Shown here piece after piece: positions 8,618 to 17,337 of a stretch of 64,000 nucleotides of DNA. The DNA is from Bradyrhizobium sp. AZCC 1610 (lineage in GTDB: Bacteria; Pseudomonadota; Alphaproteobacteria; Rhizobiales; Xanthobacteraceae), in NCBI RefSeq assembly GCF_036924515.1, contig NZ_JAZHRR010000001.1, positions 1,955,001 through 2,019,000 on the forward strand, in the 5' to 3' direction. The notes beneath the pieces are model-generated. The model was not told the DNA's origin. It did no database searches and saw nothing but the letters and a program-made list of their open reading frames with translations. The position numbers and the translations under genes were made by a program. How positions within the stretch are numbered: position 1 is the stretch's first letter; each line of letters begins with the position of its first letter.

Positions 8618-10348
8618 ATGTTGAGCACCTCAGGCCTGCGCAGCGGCGGTGAAATTCTTGTTGACGCGTTAAAGATCCACGGCGTCGACACGGTGTTCTG
8701 CGTGCCGGGCGAAAGCTTTTTGGCGGCGATCGATGCGTTGGCCGGCGCGGGCAATGCGGTCAAGACGGTCGTGACGCGGCACGAGGCGGGCGCAGCGCAC
8801 ATGGCCGAGGCTTATGGAAAGCTGACCGGGCAGCCCGGCATTTGCTTTGTCACGCGAGGGCCGGGTGCAAGCCACGCGGCAATCGGCGTTCACACCGCCT
8901 CGCAAGACTCCACGCCGATGATCCTGTTCATTGGACAAGTCTCCCGCGGCATGCTGGGGCGCGAGGCCTGGCAGGAAGTCGACTTCAGGCAGATGTTCGG
9001 CGGCATGGCGAAGTGGGTTGTCGAGATCGATCGCGTCGAGCGCATTCCCGAATTGGTCAGTCGCGCATTTCATGTCGCCGTGTCAGGGCGACCGGGGCCG
9101 GTTGTGGTGTCGCTGCCGGAAGATATGCTCGCCGAACAAGCCGCGGTTGCGGATGCCGGACGTTATGCGCGCGCTGCGGCGCACCCCGGCGACGCTCAAC
9201 TGTCGCGGCTTCTCGAGATGATCGCGCGCGCCGAGCGGCCGCTGGTGATCGTTGGAGGCGGCGGGTGGAACGCCCGTGCGTGTGCGGACTTCAAGACGTT
9301 CATCGAAGCCTTCGACCTTCCGGTGGTGAGCGGTTTCCGGCGGCAGGACATCTTCGACAATCGCCATCCAAACTATGTCGGCCATGTCGGGCTTGGGCCA
9401 AGCCCAGGACTGGTTGAGCGTATTCGCAGCGCTGACCTGATCATCGCCATCGGCGGTCGCCTCGGCGAGACCACGACGTCGGGGTACACGCTGTTCGGGG
9501 TTCCGAAGCCGTCGCAGCGCTTCGTTCATGTCCATGCCGATCCGGCCGAACTCGGCCGCGTTTATCAAGCCGATCTTCTGATCAACGCCGGAATGCCCGA
9601 ATTGGCCGCGGCCGTCGCGCGACTGCGCCCCGATGGTGCAATGCAGCCGCGCGCGGAGGCGCGACGAAAGATTTGGGTTGCCGAGGCGCGAGCGGAATTA
9701 ATGGCCGACCAGACACCGCGCACCATGCCGGGTCCGGTCGATCTCGGCGCGGTGATGCTGCACTTGCGCAAGGTGCTGCCGGAGGATGCCATCATCTCCA
9801 ATGGCGCCGGAAACTACGCCATCTGGGTGCACAAGTTCCACCGCTACGGCGGTTTCAGAACCCAGCTCGCACCCACGTCGGGAGCGATGGGCTATGGCCT
9901 GCCGGCCGCGATCACGGCCAAGCTCGTCCATCCAGAACGTACCGCTGTCTGCTTTGCCGGCGACGGCTGTTTCCTGATGAGCGCCAATGAGCTTGCAACG
10001 GCGGCGCAATACGGTCTCGGCGTGGTCGTGATCGTCGTCAGCAACGGTATGTACGGGTCGATCCGCATGCATCAGGAGAAGGAGTATCCCGGACGGGTTC
10101 ACGCAACCACTCTGGAAAATCCGGATTTCGTGGCGCTGGCGCGCGCCTTCGGCGGCTATGGCGAAATCGTTCTGGAGACCGAAGGTTTTGCCGCCGCATT
10201 CGCGCGTGCCCGGACTTTCGCAGACGGAAATCGCAAACCCGCCCTTCTCGAGTTGAAGGTCGATCCCGAAGCGATCACGCCCAATGCCACCCTGACCCAA
10301 TTGCGGCAGCGTACGCTGAAAGTGGGGGTCGCTGCCTTGCAAGGATAA
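8618..10348 (+). CDS. Thiamine pyrophosphate-dependent enzyme (acetolactate synthase / benzoylformate decarboxylase superfamily)
   Basis: TPP enzyme of 576 residues that cleaves or joins 2-keto acids. It has the three-domain plan: N-terminal Pyr domain with catalytic Glu56 in RHEAGAAHMAEAYG, a central domain (about 195-330), and a C-terminal PP domain with the Mg-TPP motif beginning at GDG near residue 448 and ending at SNGMYG. It resembles the acetolactate synthase large-subunit class, but there is no regulatory subunit gene nearby and the context is catabolic. A decarboxylase or lyase acting on a 2-keto acid from the nearby FMN hydroxyacid dehydrogenase is a reasonable guess. Start ATG 8618 is preceded by CTGGAG. 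Confidence 0.88.
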   Translation: MLSTSGLRSGGEILVDALKIHGVDTVFCVPGESFLAAIDALAGAGNAVKTVVTRHEAGAAHMAEAYGKLTGQPGICFVTRGPGASHAAIGVHTASQDSTPMILFIGQVSRGMLGREAWQEVDFRQMFGGMAKWVVEIDRVERIPELVSRAFHVAVSGRPGPVVVSLPEDMLAEQAAVADAGRYARAAAHPGDAQLSRLLEMIARAERPLVIVGGGGWNARACADFKTFIEAFDLPVVSGFRRQDIFDNRHPNYVGHVGLGPSPGLVERIRSADLIIAIGGRLGETTTSGYTLFGVPKPSQRFVHVHADPAELGRVYQADLLINAGMPELAAAVARLRPDGAMQPRAEARRKIWVAEARAELMADQTPRTMPGPVDLGAVMLHLRKVLPEDAIISNGAGNYAIWVHKFHRYGGFRTQLAPTSGAMGYGLPAAITAKLVHPERTAVCFAGDGCFLMSANELATAAQYGLGVVVIVVSNGMYGSIRMHQEKEYPGRVHATTLENPDFVALARAFGGYGEIVLETEGFAAAFARARTFADGNRKPALLELKVDPEAITPNATLTQLRQRTLKVGVAALQG

Positions 10349-10453
10349 GGACTGACCTGCACCGGCGTGTCCGGACACGTTTCGAATCTCGCGATAATCG
10401 CGCACCTGGCTTATGCTGAGGCAAAGCCTGGCAAATCCGAAGGGAGGCTCCGG

Positions 10454-11296
10454 ATGTCGACAGCTTTGCGCATTGCTCATGGCGCCTTTGGCCGGGTTGC
10501 GCTGTTGGACATGGACCGTTCGCTGGTGCGGCATGCGCATCCGCATTGTCATGTCCTGTTGAAAGTTGAAGGCGCCGATACGCAGTTCGTGGTGGGCGAC
10601 CGCGTTTATCCTCTCACCGACAGCTGCGCCGTGCTGGTGGATGGCTGGAAGCCGCATGCCTATGTGCATGACCCGGAGCGGCCGCGAACGCTCATTCTCG
10701 CGCTTTATATCGAGCCGCAATGGCTGAAGGAGTTTCGCGCGGGATGGGCTGCGAGCGGAGCGCCCGGGTTTTTCGAGCAACCCACCGGGGAGGTGTCGCC
10801 TCGAATCCGCCAACTCGCCATGCGGCTGGCAAGCGAGATGATGACGCGCCCGGACTGCAAACGTGCCCACGAGCAGACGTTGTCGGAGCTGATGATCGCG
10901 GTGATCGAGCGCTTCACCCCGTGGCGCAACTTTCCCAACTCGATCCGCGGCATGAAAGCGATGGCCTGCGACTGGCGGATCAAACGGGTGGTGGAGGCGA
11001 TGCGCGCGCAGGAGGGCTCGTGCGCAAGCGTCGATCATTTTGTCAAGGAAGCTGGATTGTCGCGGGCGCAGTTCTTCCGCTTGTTTGAAGTGTCACTCGG
11101 CGTATCGCCCAAAATCTATCTGAATGTCGTTCGCATGGAGCGGGCGCTGGATGCCGTGATCCACCAGGATACGCCGGTCGGCGAACTCGGCGATCGCTTT
11201 GGGTTTGCCGAGCCGGCGCATTTCACGCGCTTCTTTCGCGATCACGCCGGCGTCGGCCCGCGCGAATTCCGCAATGTCTCGCGGCTTGCGAACTGA
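10454..11296 (+). CDS. AraC-family transcriptional regulator
   Basis: Regulator of 280 residues. The N-terminal part is a cupin-type sensor with a His-rich start (HAHPHCH). The C-terminal ~100 residues form the double HTH, with VDHFVKEAGLSRAQFFRLFEV and the second helix region ending in FTRFFRDHAGVGPREFR. The ATG at 10454 is preceded by GGGAGG; an upstream start at 10367 would add 29 residues. It lies inside the catabolic run between the TPP enzyme and the molybdenum hydroxylase, so it probably activates one or both parts. It gives the cluster a second regulator besides LysR. Confidence 0.92.
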   Translation: MSTALRIAHGAFGRVALLDMDRSLVRHAHPHCHVLLKVEGADTQFVVGDRVYPLTDSCAVLVDGWKPHAYVHDPERPRTLILALYIEPQWLKEFRAGWAASGAPGFFEQPTGEVSPRIRQLAMRLASEMMTRPDCKRAHEQTLSELMIAVIERFTPWRNFPNSIRGMKAMACDWRIKRVVEAMRAQEGSCASVDHFVKEAGLSRAQFFRLFEVSLGVSPKIYLNVVRMERALDAVIHQDTPVGELGDRFGFAEPAHFTRFFRDHAGVGPREFRNVSRLAN

Positions 11297-11430
11297 TGTT
11301 GCGGCGCACGATCGAGTTCTAAATGAGACGAATTGGTAAGTTGTGAGAATGGCAGATATGGCTCGCACGACGGACATTCTGGCAATTGCTCCAGACCGTG
11401 TCGGAGAGCGCGATCGGGAGGAGTGTCGGA

Positions 11431-14400
11431 ATGGCGAGAGCCGCTGTTCGATCCGCATCAATCATCGGTCAAGACGGGGCAGAGCATCGGCCCTGGGTCG
11501 GCCGTTCGATGGAGCGCGTCGAGGACGCGGCACTCCTGAGCGGTCGTGGCCGCTTCATCGACGATCTGGGTACGCCGCCTGGAACGCTGCACGCCGCTAT
11601 CCTCCGCTCGCCGCATGCGCATGCGGATATCGTTTCGATTGACGCCGAAGCCGCGAGCAGGGCGCCGGGTGTCGCTGCCATTCTCACCGGCGAACACGTC
11701 AAGGCATTGACGTCCAGCCTTGTCGTCGGTGTAAAAGCGCCGGTCGAATGCTGGCCGATCGCGACCGATCGCGTTCGCTATGTCGGCGAGCCGGTAGCCG
11801 TTGTCGTGGCAACCGACCGCGCCCGGGCTGAAGATGCGATCGACCTGATCAACGTCGAATACCGCCCACGTGTCGCTGTGGTCGCGCCACTTGCGGCGCT
11901 CGCACCGGGCGCGCCGGTCCTGCACGACGGTTTTCCCGGCAACCTCGCGAGCGACCGCAGCTTCCGTTATGGAGATCCGGAGCAGGCGTTCACCGAAGCC
12001 GCGCATCGCATTACCATCGATATCGAATACCCACGGAACTCCTGTACGCCGATTGAAACTTACGGCGTGATCGCCGGATATGACGCCGCCGAGGATGCAT
12101 TCGATGTCCTGGCCAATTTCCAGGGACCGTTCAGCATCCATACCGTCATCTCCCGTGCGCTGAAGGTGCCCGGTAATCGCATGCGGCTGCGAACGCCGCC
12201 CGACTCCGGCGGCAGCTTCGGCGTCAAGCAGGGCGTATTTCCCTACATTGTGCTGGTCGCTGCAGCTTCCCGCGCCGTCGGGCGCCCCGTGAAGTGGATC
12301 GAGGACCGGCTCGAACATCTGGCTGCGTCGGTCTCGGCGACCAACCGGTCGACGACACTGTCGGCGGCCGTTACGGCAGAAGGCAGGATTCTTGCCCTCG
12401 ATTGGGATCAAGTCGAAGACTGCGGTGCGCATCTGCGGGCGCCTGAGCCGGCAACGCTTTACCGTATGCATGGTAATCTCACCGGCGCCTACGACATCCG
12501 CCATGTGAAGGTGCGAAACCGGGTCGTGGTCACGAACAAGACACCGACCGGGCTGAACCGTGGGTTCGGTGGACCACAGGTCTATTTCGCACTGGAGCGC
12601 CTCGTGCACCGGATCGCGGTTGGCCTCGATCTCGATCCGCTGGAAATCATCAAGCGTAATCTCGTCCCTGCGAACGCCTTTCCCTATCGCACCGCGACCG
12701 GGGCGCTGCTCGATTCCGGCAATTATCAGGAGGCCATTGCGCGCGCCGTGGAGCAGGGCGCGTTCGCCGAACTGAAGACGCGGCGGGACGATGCTCGCGC
12801 GCAAGGTCGCCTGTATGGAATCGGTCTGGCCGCGGTGGTCGAACCCAGCGTTTCGAACATGGGCTACATCACGACGGTGCTTACCGCCGCGGAGCGTCGC
12901 AAGGCCGGCCCGAAGAATGGCGCGCAGGCTACCGCGACGGTCGCGCTGGATCCGGTGGGCGGCGTATCCGTGCACGTCGCCTCAGTGCCGCAGGGCCAGG
13001 GTCATCGCACCGTTTTGTCACAGGTTGTCGCTGACGTGTTTGGCCTCAATCCGAGGGATGTTCGCGTCAACACCGAGATCGACACCGCCAAGGATGCCTG
13101 GTCGATCGCCTCCGGAAACTATGCGAGCCGGTTTGCCGCCGCGGTGGCCGGCACGGCAAAGCTGGCGGCCGAGCGGATCGCCGGACGCCTGGCCCGCATC
13201 GCCGCCAGCCAGTTGAACGTCGAGGTCGCGGATATCGCGTTTGCCGACGGCTTTGTGGCGTCAAGGCACAATCCGGAAAACAGGATTGGGTTTTCGCGCG
13301 TGGCCGCGCTGAGCCATTGGTCGCCGGGCTCGCTGCCGGACGAAGCCGGACAGACCATCCGCGAGACGGTGTTCTGGACCCCGCCCGAGCTGACCGCGCC
13401 CGATGATGAGGACCGCATCAACTCGTCGCTGTGTCATGGCTTCATCTTCGATTTCTGCGGCGTCGAGATCGACCGCGCCACCCTCGAGATCCGCATCGAC
13501 CGCTATGTCACCATGCATGATTGCGGCACCATCCTGCATCCGGGCATGGTGGACGGTCAGATCCGTGGTGGGTTCGCCCAGGCTCTGGGAGCGGCGCTCT
13601 ACGAAGAATACGCCTATGGCGAGGACGGCAGTTTTCTGACCGGAACATTCGCCGACTATCTGCTGCCGACAGCGACCGAGGTTCCCGAACCGCAGATCAT
13701 TCACATGGAGACGCCGTCGCCTTTTACCCCGCTCGGCGCCAAGGGCGTCGGCGAGGGCAACTGCATGTCGACGCCGGTCTGTGTGGCGAATGCAGTCGCC
13801 GATGCGCTGGGGTTGAGCGACGTTACGCTGCCGTTGGTCCCCGCGAGGCTCGCGGATCGAGTTCGTGGGCCGGAGCAGGCCGCACCGGCAGGGCGATCGA
13901 GCGTGCCGGCCGCCGAACGCGGCGGCGATCGCCGGCTGCGCGGCGCGGGCAGCGCGACCGTCGATACCGCACCGGAGCAGGTATGGACCATGTTGCTCGA
14001 CCCTGTCACGCTGCAATCGGTGATCCCTGGGTGTCGACGCGTGGACAGGGTCTCCGACACGCATTTCCGTGCCGATGTAACGCTCGGCATCGGACCCGTG
14101 ACGGGACGTTATCGCGCCGACGTCACATTGTCCGATCTCGACCCGCCGCATGCCGTTACGCTGCGCGGCAGGGCCGAGGGCGCGCTCGGCTTCGGCAGCG
14201 CCGAGGGACGCATTACGCTGGAGCCCGACGACAAGGGCGGCACACGGCTACAATATGCTTACGAGGCGGCAATCGGCGGCAAGGTGGCCAGCATTGGCGG
14301 CCGCCTGCTCGATGGCGCCACGCGCGTCATCATCGGGCAGTTCTTTGCCGCGCTCGCGCGCAAGGCCGGTGGTGAGGCCCCATCCGGCTCCTGGCTGGCG

Positions 14401-14442
14401 CTGTTCGGCAGGCTCGCAAGCATGTTCGGAGGCCGGCGATGA
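11431..14442 (+). CDS. Xanthine dehydrogenase-family molybdopterin subunit with fused CoxG/SRPBCC domain
   Basis: Large catalytic subunit of a molybdenum hydroxylase (xanthine oxidase family: aldehyde oxidase, CO dehydrogenase and 4-hydroxybenzoyl-CoA reductase relatives), 1003 residues. An N-terminal a/b hammerhead domain (about 15-130) and the molybdopterin-binding domains follow in order. The catalytic Glu is E775 in GAKGVGEG. After a low-complexity linker (about 810-838), residues 840-985 form an SRPBCC domain of the CoxG type (VDTAPEQVWTMLLDP...VIPGC), normally a separate protein involved in cofactor or membrane handling. ATG 11431 is preceded by GGGAGGAG. The gene overlaps the FAD subunit gene by four bases. 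The substrate is unknown; context favours an aromatic or heterocyclic compound or its CoA ester. Confidence 0.92.
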   Translation: MARAAVRSASIIGQDGAEHRPWVGRSMERVEDAALLSGRGRFIDDLGTPPGTLHAAILRSPHAHADIVSIDAEAASRAPGVAAILTGEHVKALTSSLVVGVKAPVECWPIATDRVRYVGEPVAVVVATDRARAEDAIDLINVEYRPRVAVVAPLAALAPGAPVLHDGFPGNLASDRSFRYGDPEQAFTEAAHRITIDIEYPRNSCTPIETYGVIAGYDAAEDAFDVLANFQGPFSIHTVISRALKVPGNRMRLRTPPDSGGSFGVKQGVFPYIVLVAAASRAVGRPVKWIEDRLEHLAASVSATNRSTTLSAAVTAEGRILALDWDQVEDCGAHLRAPEPATLYRMHGNLTGAYDIRHVKVRNRVVVTNKTPTGLNRGFGGPQVYFALERLVHRIAVGLDLDPLEIIKRNLVPANAFPYRTATGALLDSGNYQEAIARAVEQGAFAELKTRRDDARAQGRLYGIGLAAVVEPSVSNMGYITTVLTAAERRKAGPKNGAQATATVALDPVGGVSVHVASVPQGQGHRTVLSQVVADVFGLNPRDVRVNTEIDTAKDAWSIASGNYASRFAAAVAGTAKLAAERIAGRLARIAASQLNVEVADIAFADGFVASRHNPENRIGFSRVAALSHWSPGSLPDEAGQTIRETVFWTPPELTAPDDEDRINSSLCHGFIFDFCGVEIDRATLEIRIDRYVTMHDCGTILHPGMVDGQIRGGFAQALGAALYEEYAYGEDGSFLTGTFADYLLPTATEVPEPQIIHMETPSPFTPLGAKGVGEGNCMSTPVCVANAVADALGLSDVTLPLVPARLADRVRGPEQAAPAGRSSVPAAERGGDRRLRGAGSATVDTAPEQVWTMLLDPVTLQSVIPGCRRVDRVSDTHFRADVTLGIGPVTGRYRADVTLSDLDPPHAVTLRGRAEGALGFGSAEGRITLEPDDKGGTRLQYAYEAAIGGKVASIGGRLLDGATRVIIGQFFAALARKAGGEAPSGSWLALFGRLASMFGGRR

Positions 14443-15254
14443 AGCCTCCCGCCTTCGACTATGTCCGCGCCGAATCCGTCGATGAGGTCCTTGATGGGCT
14501 GGCGAAGGAAGGTGGCGATGCGCGCGTGATCGCCGGCGGCCAGTCGCTGATGGCAATGCTCAATATGCGCCTCGCCAGGCCGAAATTCCTGATCGACATC
14601 ATGCGATTGAAGGAACTCGGCGGCATCGACGAAAAGAACGGCGCTGTGACCATCGGCGCGGGCGTGCGCCAGGCCGCATTGTTGGTCTGGCCCGAGTTGA
14701 CGCAGAGGCTGAATCTCGTTGCGCGCGCCTTGCCCTGGGTGGGACACGTCCAGACCCGCAGCCGCGGCACCGTGTGCGGCTCGCTGGCCCATGCCGATCC
14801 CAGCGCCGAGATGCCGCTCGCGCTGATCGCGCTGGGTGGCGAAGTGCATCTGCGCAGCAGGAAAAAGTCCCGCCGCGTGGCGGCGAAGGATTTTTTTGTT
14901 GGCATGATGGCCACCGCGCGCGCGGACGATGAGCTGATCGAGGCCGTATCGTTTCCCTGTCAAGGCAACAGCCGCTGCGCCTTCCGCGAGGTCGCGCGCC
15001 GGCACGGCGATTTCGCCATCGTGGCCTGCGCGGCGCTCGCCACATCGAGCGGCGTCCGCCTTGTGGTCGGCGGCGTCGCCGACGTTCCCACTGCGCGGGA
15101 TTGGCCGCGGCTGGATGGCAGCGCGCTGGACGATGCGCTGAACGGCTTCGCCTACGAGCTCGACGCGCGCGACGACGTGCACGCGACCGCGCGCTATCGG
15201 CGCGATCTGGTGCGGGCGATCGGACGCGATCTGGTACGCGAGGTGCTGCAATGA
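14439..15254 (+). CDS. FAD-binding (medium) subunit of the molybdenum hydroxylase
   Basis: CoxM/HcrB-type subunit of 271 residues that carries FAD and passes electrons between the iron-sulphur subunit and the final acceptor. The FAD pyrophosphate motifs are visible: AGGQSLMAMLNMRLARP near residue 29, and the second segment TRSRGTVCGSLAHADPSAEMP near residue 107. The C-terminal CO_deh_flav_C domain follows. The start overlaps the large-subunit stop (ATGA), and its own stop overlaps the start of the 2Fe-2S subunit, so the three subunits should be made in fixed proportion. It lacks the extra 4Fe-4S loop expected of HcrB, which argues against a true 4-hydroxybenzoyl-CoA reductase. Confidence 0.92.
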   Translation: MKPPAFDYVRAESVDEVLDGLAKEGGDARVIAGGQSLMAMLNMRLARPKFLIDIMRLKELGGIDEKNGAVTIGAGVRQAALLVWPELTQRLNLVARALPWVGHVQTRSRGTVCGSLAHADPSAEMPLALIALGGEVHLRSRKKSRRVAAKDFFVGMMATARADDELIEAVSFPCQGNSRCAFREVARRHGDFAIVACAALATSSGVRLVVGGVADVPTARDWPRLDGSALDDALNGFAYELDARDDVHATARYRRDLVRAIGRDLVREVLQ

Positions 15255-15769
15255 GCCACCTGTGCGCGGAGAAGCGTCACCTCGTTCGTTTCACGCTGAA
15301 TGGAAAGCCGGCGGAGGCGGAAGCCGAACCGCGCATGCTGCTGAGCGATTTCCTGCGCCACCAGATTGGCGCCACCGGTACCCATGTGGGCTGCGAGCAC
15401 GGTGTTTGTGGTGCGTGCACGATTGTGGTCGACGATATGCTGACGCGGGCCTGCCTGACGCTGGCCGTGCAGATCGACGGCTGCGACGTGCGAACGGTGG
15501 AAGGCCTTGCGCCGTCTCCCGACCGGCTCGGCGTATTGCAACTGGCATTCAGACGCAACCATGCCCTGCAATGCGGTTTCTGCACCGCCGGCATCTTGAT
15601 GTCGCTCGATCATTATCTGCAGGAACACACCACCCCAAGCGAGCGCGATATCCGCGACCTGCTCAGCGGCCATCTGTGCCGCTGCACCGGCTACACACCG
15701 ATCATACGGGCGACGCTCGAGGCAGCCGCCGAGTTTGCCGCAACCAGCCAAGAGAAGTCAGATGCTTGA
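15251..15769 (+). CDS. 2Fe-2S (small) subunit of the molybdenum hydroxylase
   Basis: CoxS/HcrC-type subunit of 172 residues with two [2Fe-2S] clusters. The plant-ferredoxin-like cluster is held by Cys48, Cys53, Cys56 and Cys68 (CEHGVCGAC...C). The second, all-helical domain uses Cys108, Cys111, Cys143 and Cys145 (CGFC...CRC). The ATG at 15251 overlaps the FAD-subunit stop by four bases (ATGA). The length is normal for the family. Together with the two preceding genes it forms a complete heterotrimeric enzyme. Confidence 0.95.
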   Translation: MSHLCAEKRHLVRFTLNGKPAEAEAEPRMLLSDFLRHQIGATGTHVGCEHGVCGACTIVVDDMLTRACLTLAVQIDGCDVRTVEGLAPSPDRLGVLQLAFRRNHALQCGFCTAGILMSLDHYLQEHTTPSERDIRDLLSGHLCRCTGYTPIIRATLEAAAEFAATSQEKSDA

Positions 15770-17306
15770 TCTCGGCAGCAGTTTTGTCGCCAGCGTCGCG
15801 CGTGATCCCGGCGCCGTTGCGCTTGTTGATGGCGATCTTCGTCTCACCTATCATCAATGGTATGGAAAGATCTCGTCGCTGGTAGCGTCGTTCGACCGGA
15901 TCGGGCTCAAACCCGGCGATCACGTCATCACTGTGCTTCAGAACCGCTGGGAGGCGGCGACGCTGCACTGGGCGTGCCAATTCGCAGGGCTCGTCATCAC
16001 GCCGGTCAATTGGCGTGCCAAGCCCGACGAGCTCGATTTCTGCATCGAGAATGCCGAAGGGCGCGCCGTCTTCTACCAGGACGTTTCCGCTGCAGCCGTC
16101 AGGGGATCCCGGCTTGCCGGAGTGCTGCAGCGCGTTGCCACCGATGGGCGTGATGACGGCGCGCTGGCGTTTGCCGATATGGTCGAAGGCCGCGCACCGG
16201 ATGCCGTCCCCCGGGTCGACGCCGAGGCCTGTTCGATCATGCTCTACACCTCAGGCACGACCTCCAAACCGAAGGGCGTGCCGCGCCGCCATCGCGCCGA
16301 ACGCGCTGCGGCGATTGCGCATGTGGCGCAGAATCTCTACGGCCGCAACGAGTGCACGCTGGGCGTGATGCCGCTCTACCACACCATGGGCGTCCGCTCA
16401 CTGCTCGCAATGTCCCTGATTGGTGGCACTTTCGTCTGCCTGCCGCGCTACGACAGCCGCCAGGCGTTGGCGCTGATCCAGGCCGAGAAGATCTCCAACC
16501 TTTACCTGGTGCCGACGCTCTATCACGACCTCGTCCACCACCAGGCATTCGCGGCGACGGACGTATCGAGCGTACGGAAAATCGGGTTCGCCGGCGCCTC
16601 AATGACGGACGGATTGCTGCAGAAGTTGAATCAGGCGTTCAAGCCGGCGCTTTTCGTCAATCACTACGGCAGTTCCGAAATCTACACCTTCACGATCGAC
16701 CAGAACGCTGTCGCCAAGCCGGGTTCGGCCGGGAAGGCTGGTATCAACCAGCACATCAAGGTGGTGCGGATGGGCGCGCGCTCGGTCACCGAGTTTGCGG
16801 CAACGGGCGAGGAGGGCGAAATCATCGCCTCGCTCGCCGGAGACGAGGCGTTCGAAGGCTACTGGCGGCGCCCGGATGCCGACGCCAAGGCGTTGCGGGA
16901 GGGCTGGTATTTCACCGGCGATACCGGCTTCATTGATCCCGATGGCGATCTGTTCGTAACCGGCCGGGTCGACGACATGATCATTACCGGCGGCGAAAAT
17001 GTCTCGCCGGTAGAAATCGAAAGCTGCCTTTCCCTGCATCCCGCGGTCTCCGAGGTCGCTGTCGTCGGTCTTGTAGACGAGAGGTGGGGCAAGATCGTCG
17101 CTGCCTTCGTCCGGCGCAACAGGCCGGTCTCGGAAGCGGAACTCGAGCAGTTCTGTCGCGCTTCCGGGCTGGCCAATTTCAAGCGTCCGCGACGATACGT
17201 CTTCGTCGGTTCAATTCCCAAATCGCCGGTCGGAAAACTGCTCCGGCGGCTGCTCGTCGCCGGAGAATACGAATCCGAGCGTGCACCGCCGTCGGGCGCC
17301 GCCTGA
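15762..17306 (+). CDS. AMP-forming acyl-CoA synthetase / aromatic acid CoA ligase
   Basis: ANL-superfamily ligase of 514 residues that activates a carboxylic acid to its CoA thioester through an acyl-adenylate. Motifs visible are the P-loop-like LYTSGTTSKPKGVPRRH near residue 163, the A5 region YGSSEIYTF, YFTGDTGFIDPDGD (A7), and the C-terminal catalytic Lys in PKSPVGKLLRR. The start ATG 15762 overlaps the end of the 2Fe-2S subunit gene. It is followed 31 bp later by an enoyl-CoA hydratase gene. It probably primes the pathway substrate, or an acid made by the UbiD or molybdenum enzymes, for beta-oxidation-like steps. Confidence 0.92.
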   Translation: MLDLGSSFVASVARDPGAVALVDGDLRLTYHQWYGKISSLVASFDRIGLKPGDHVITVLQNRWEAATLHWACQFAGLVITPVNWRAKPDELDFCIENAEGRAVFYQDVSAAAVRGSRLAGVLQRVATDGRDDGALAFADMVEGRAPDAVPRVDAEACSIMLYTSGTTSKPKGVPRRHRAERAAAIAHVAQNLYGRNECTLGVMPLYHTMGVRSLLAMSLIGGTFVCLPRYDSRQALALIQAEKISNLYLVPTLYHDLVHHQAFAATDVSSVRKIGFAGASMTDGLLQKLNQAFKPALFVNHYGSSEIYTFTIDQNAVAKPGSAGKAGINQHIKVVRMGARSVTEFAATGEEGEIIASLAGDEAFEGYWRRPDADAKALREGWYFTGDTGFIDPDGDLFVTGRVDDMIITGGENVSPVEIESCLSLHPAVSEVAVVGLVDERWGKIVAAFVRRNRPVSEAELEQFCRASGLANFKRPRRYVFVGSIPKSPVGKLLRRLLVAGEYESERAPPSGAA

Positions 17307-17337
17307 TCAAATCTCCCCAACAGAAGGAAACGCTCAC

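Noticed and set aside
8842-9417. Second protein in another frame inside the TPP enzyme gene
   Set aside because: Arg/Ala-rich shadow frame typical of high-GC coding DNA; no motif seen.
9698-11038. A 446-codon minus-strand frame across the TPP enzyme and AraC genes
   Set aside because: Spans two real genes on the other strand and has no recognisable protein features.
11458-12975. A 505-codon minus-strand frame opposite the molybdenum subunit gene
   Set aside because: It lies entirely antisense to a well-supported gene, has no family motif, and is typical of high-GC shadow frames.
15251-15769. Assignment of the molybdenum enzyme as 4-hydroxybenzoyl-CoA reductase
   Set aside because: The subunit set is similar, but the flavin subunit lacks the extra iron-sulphur loop expected for HcrB, and the fused CoxG domain points to a different branch.
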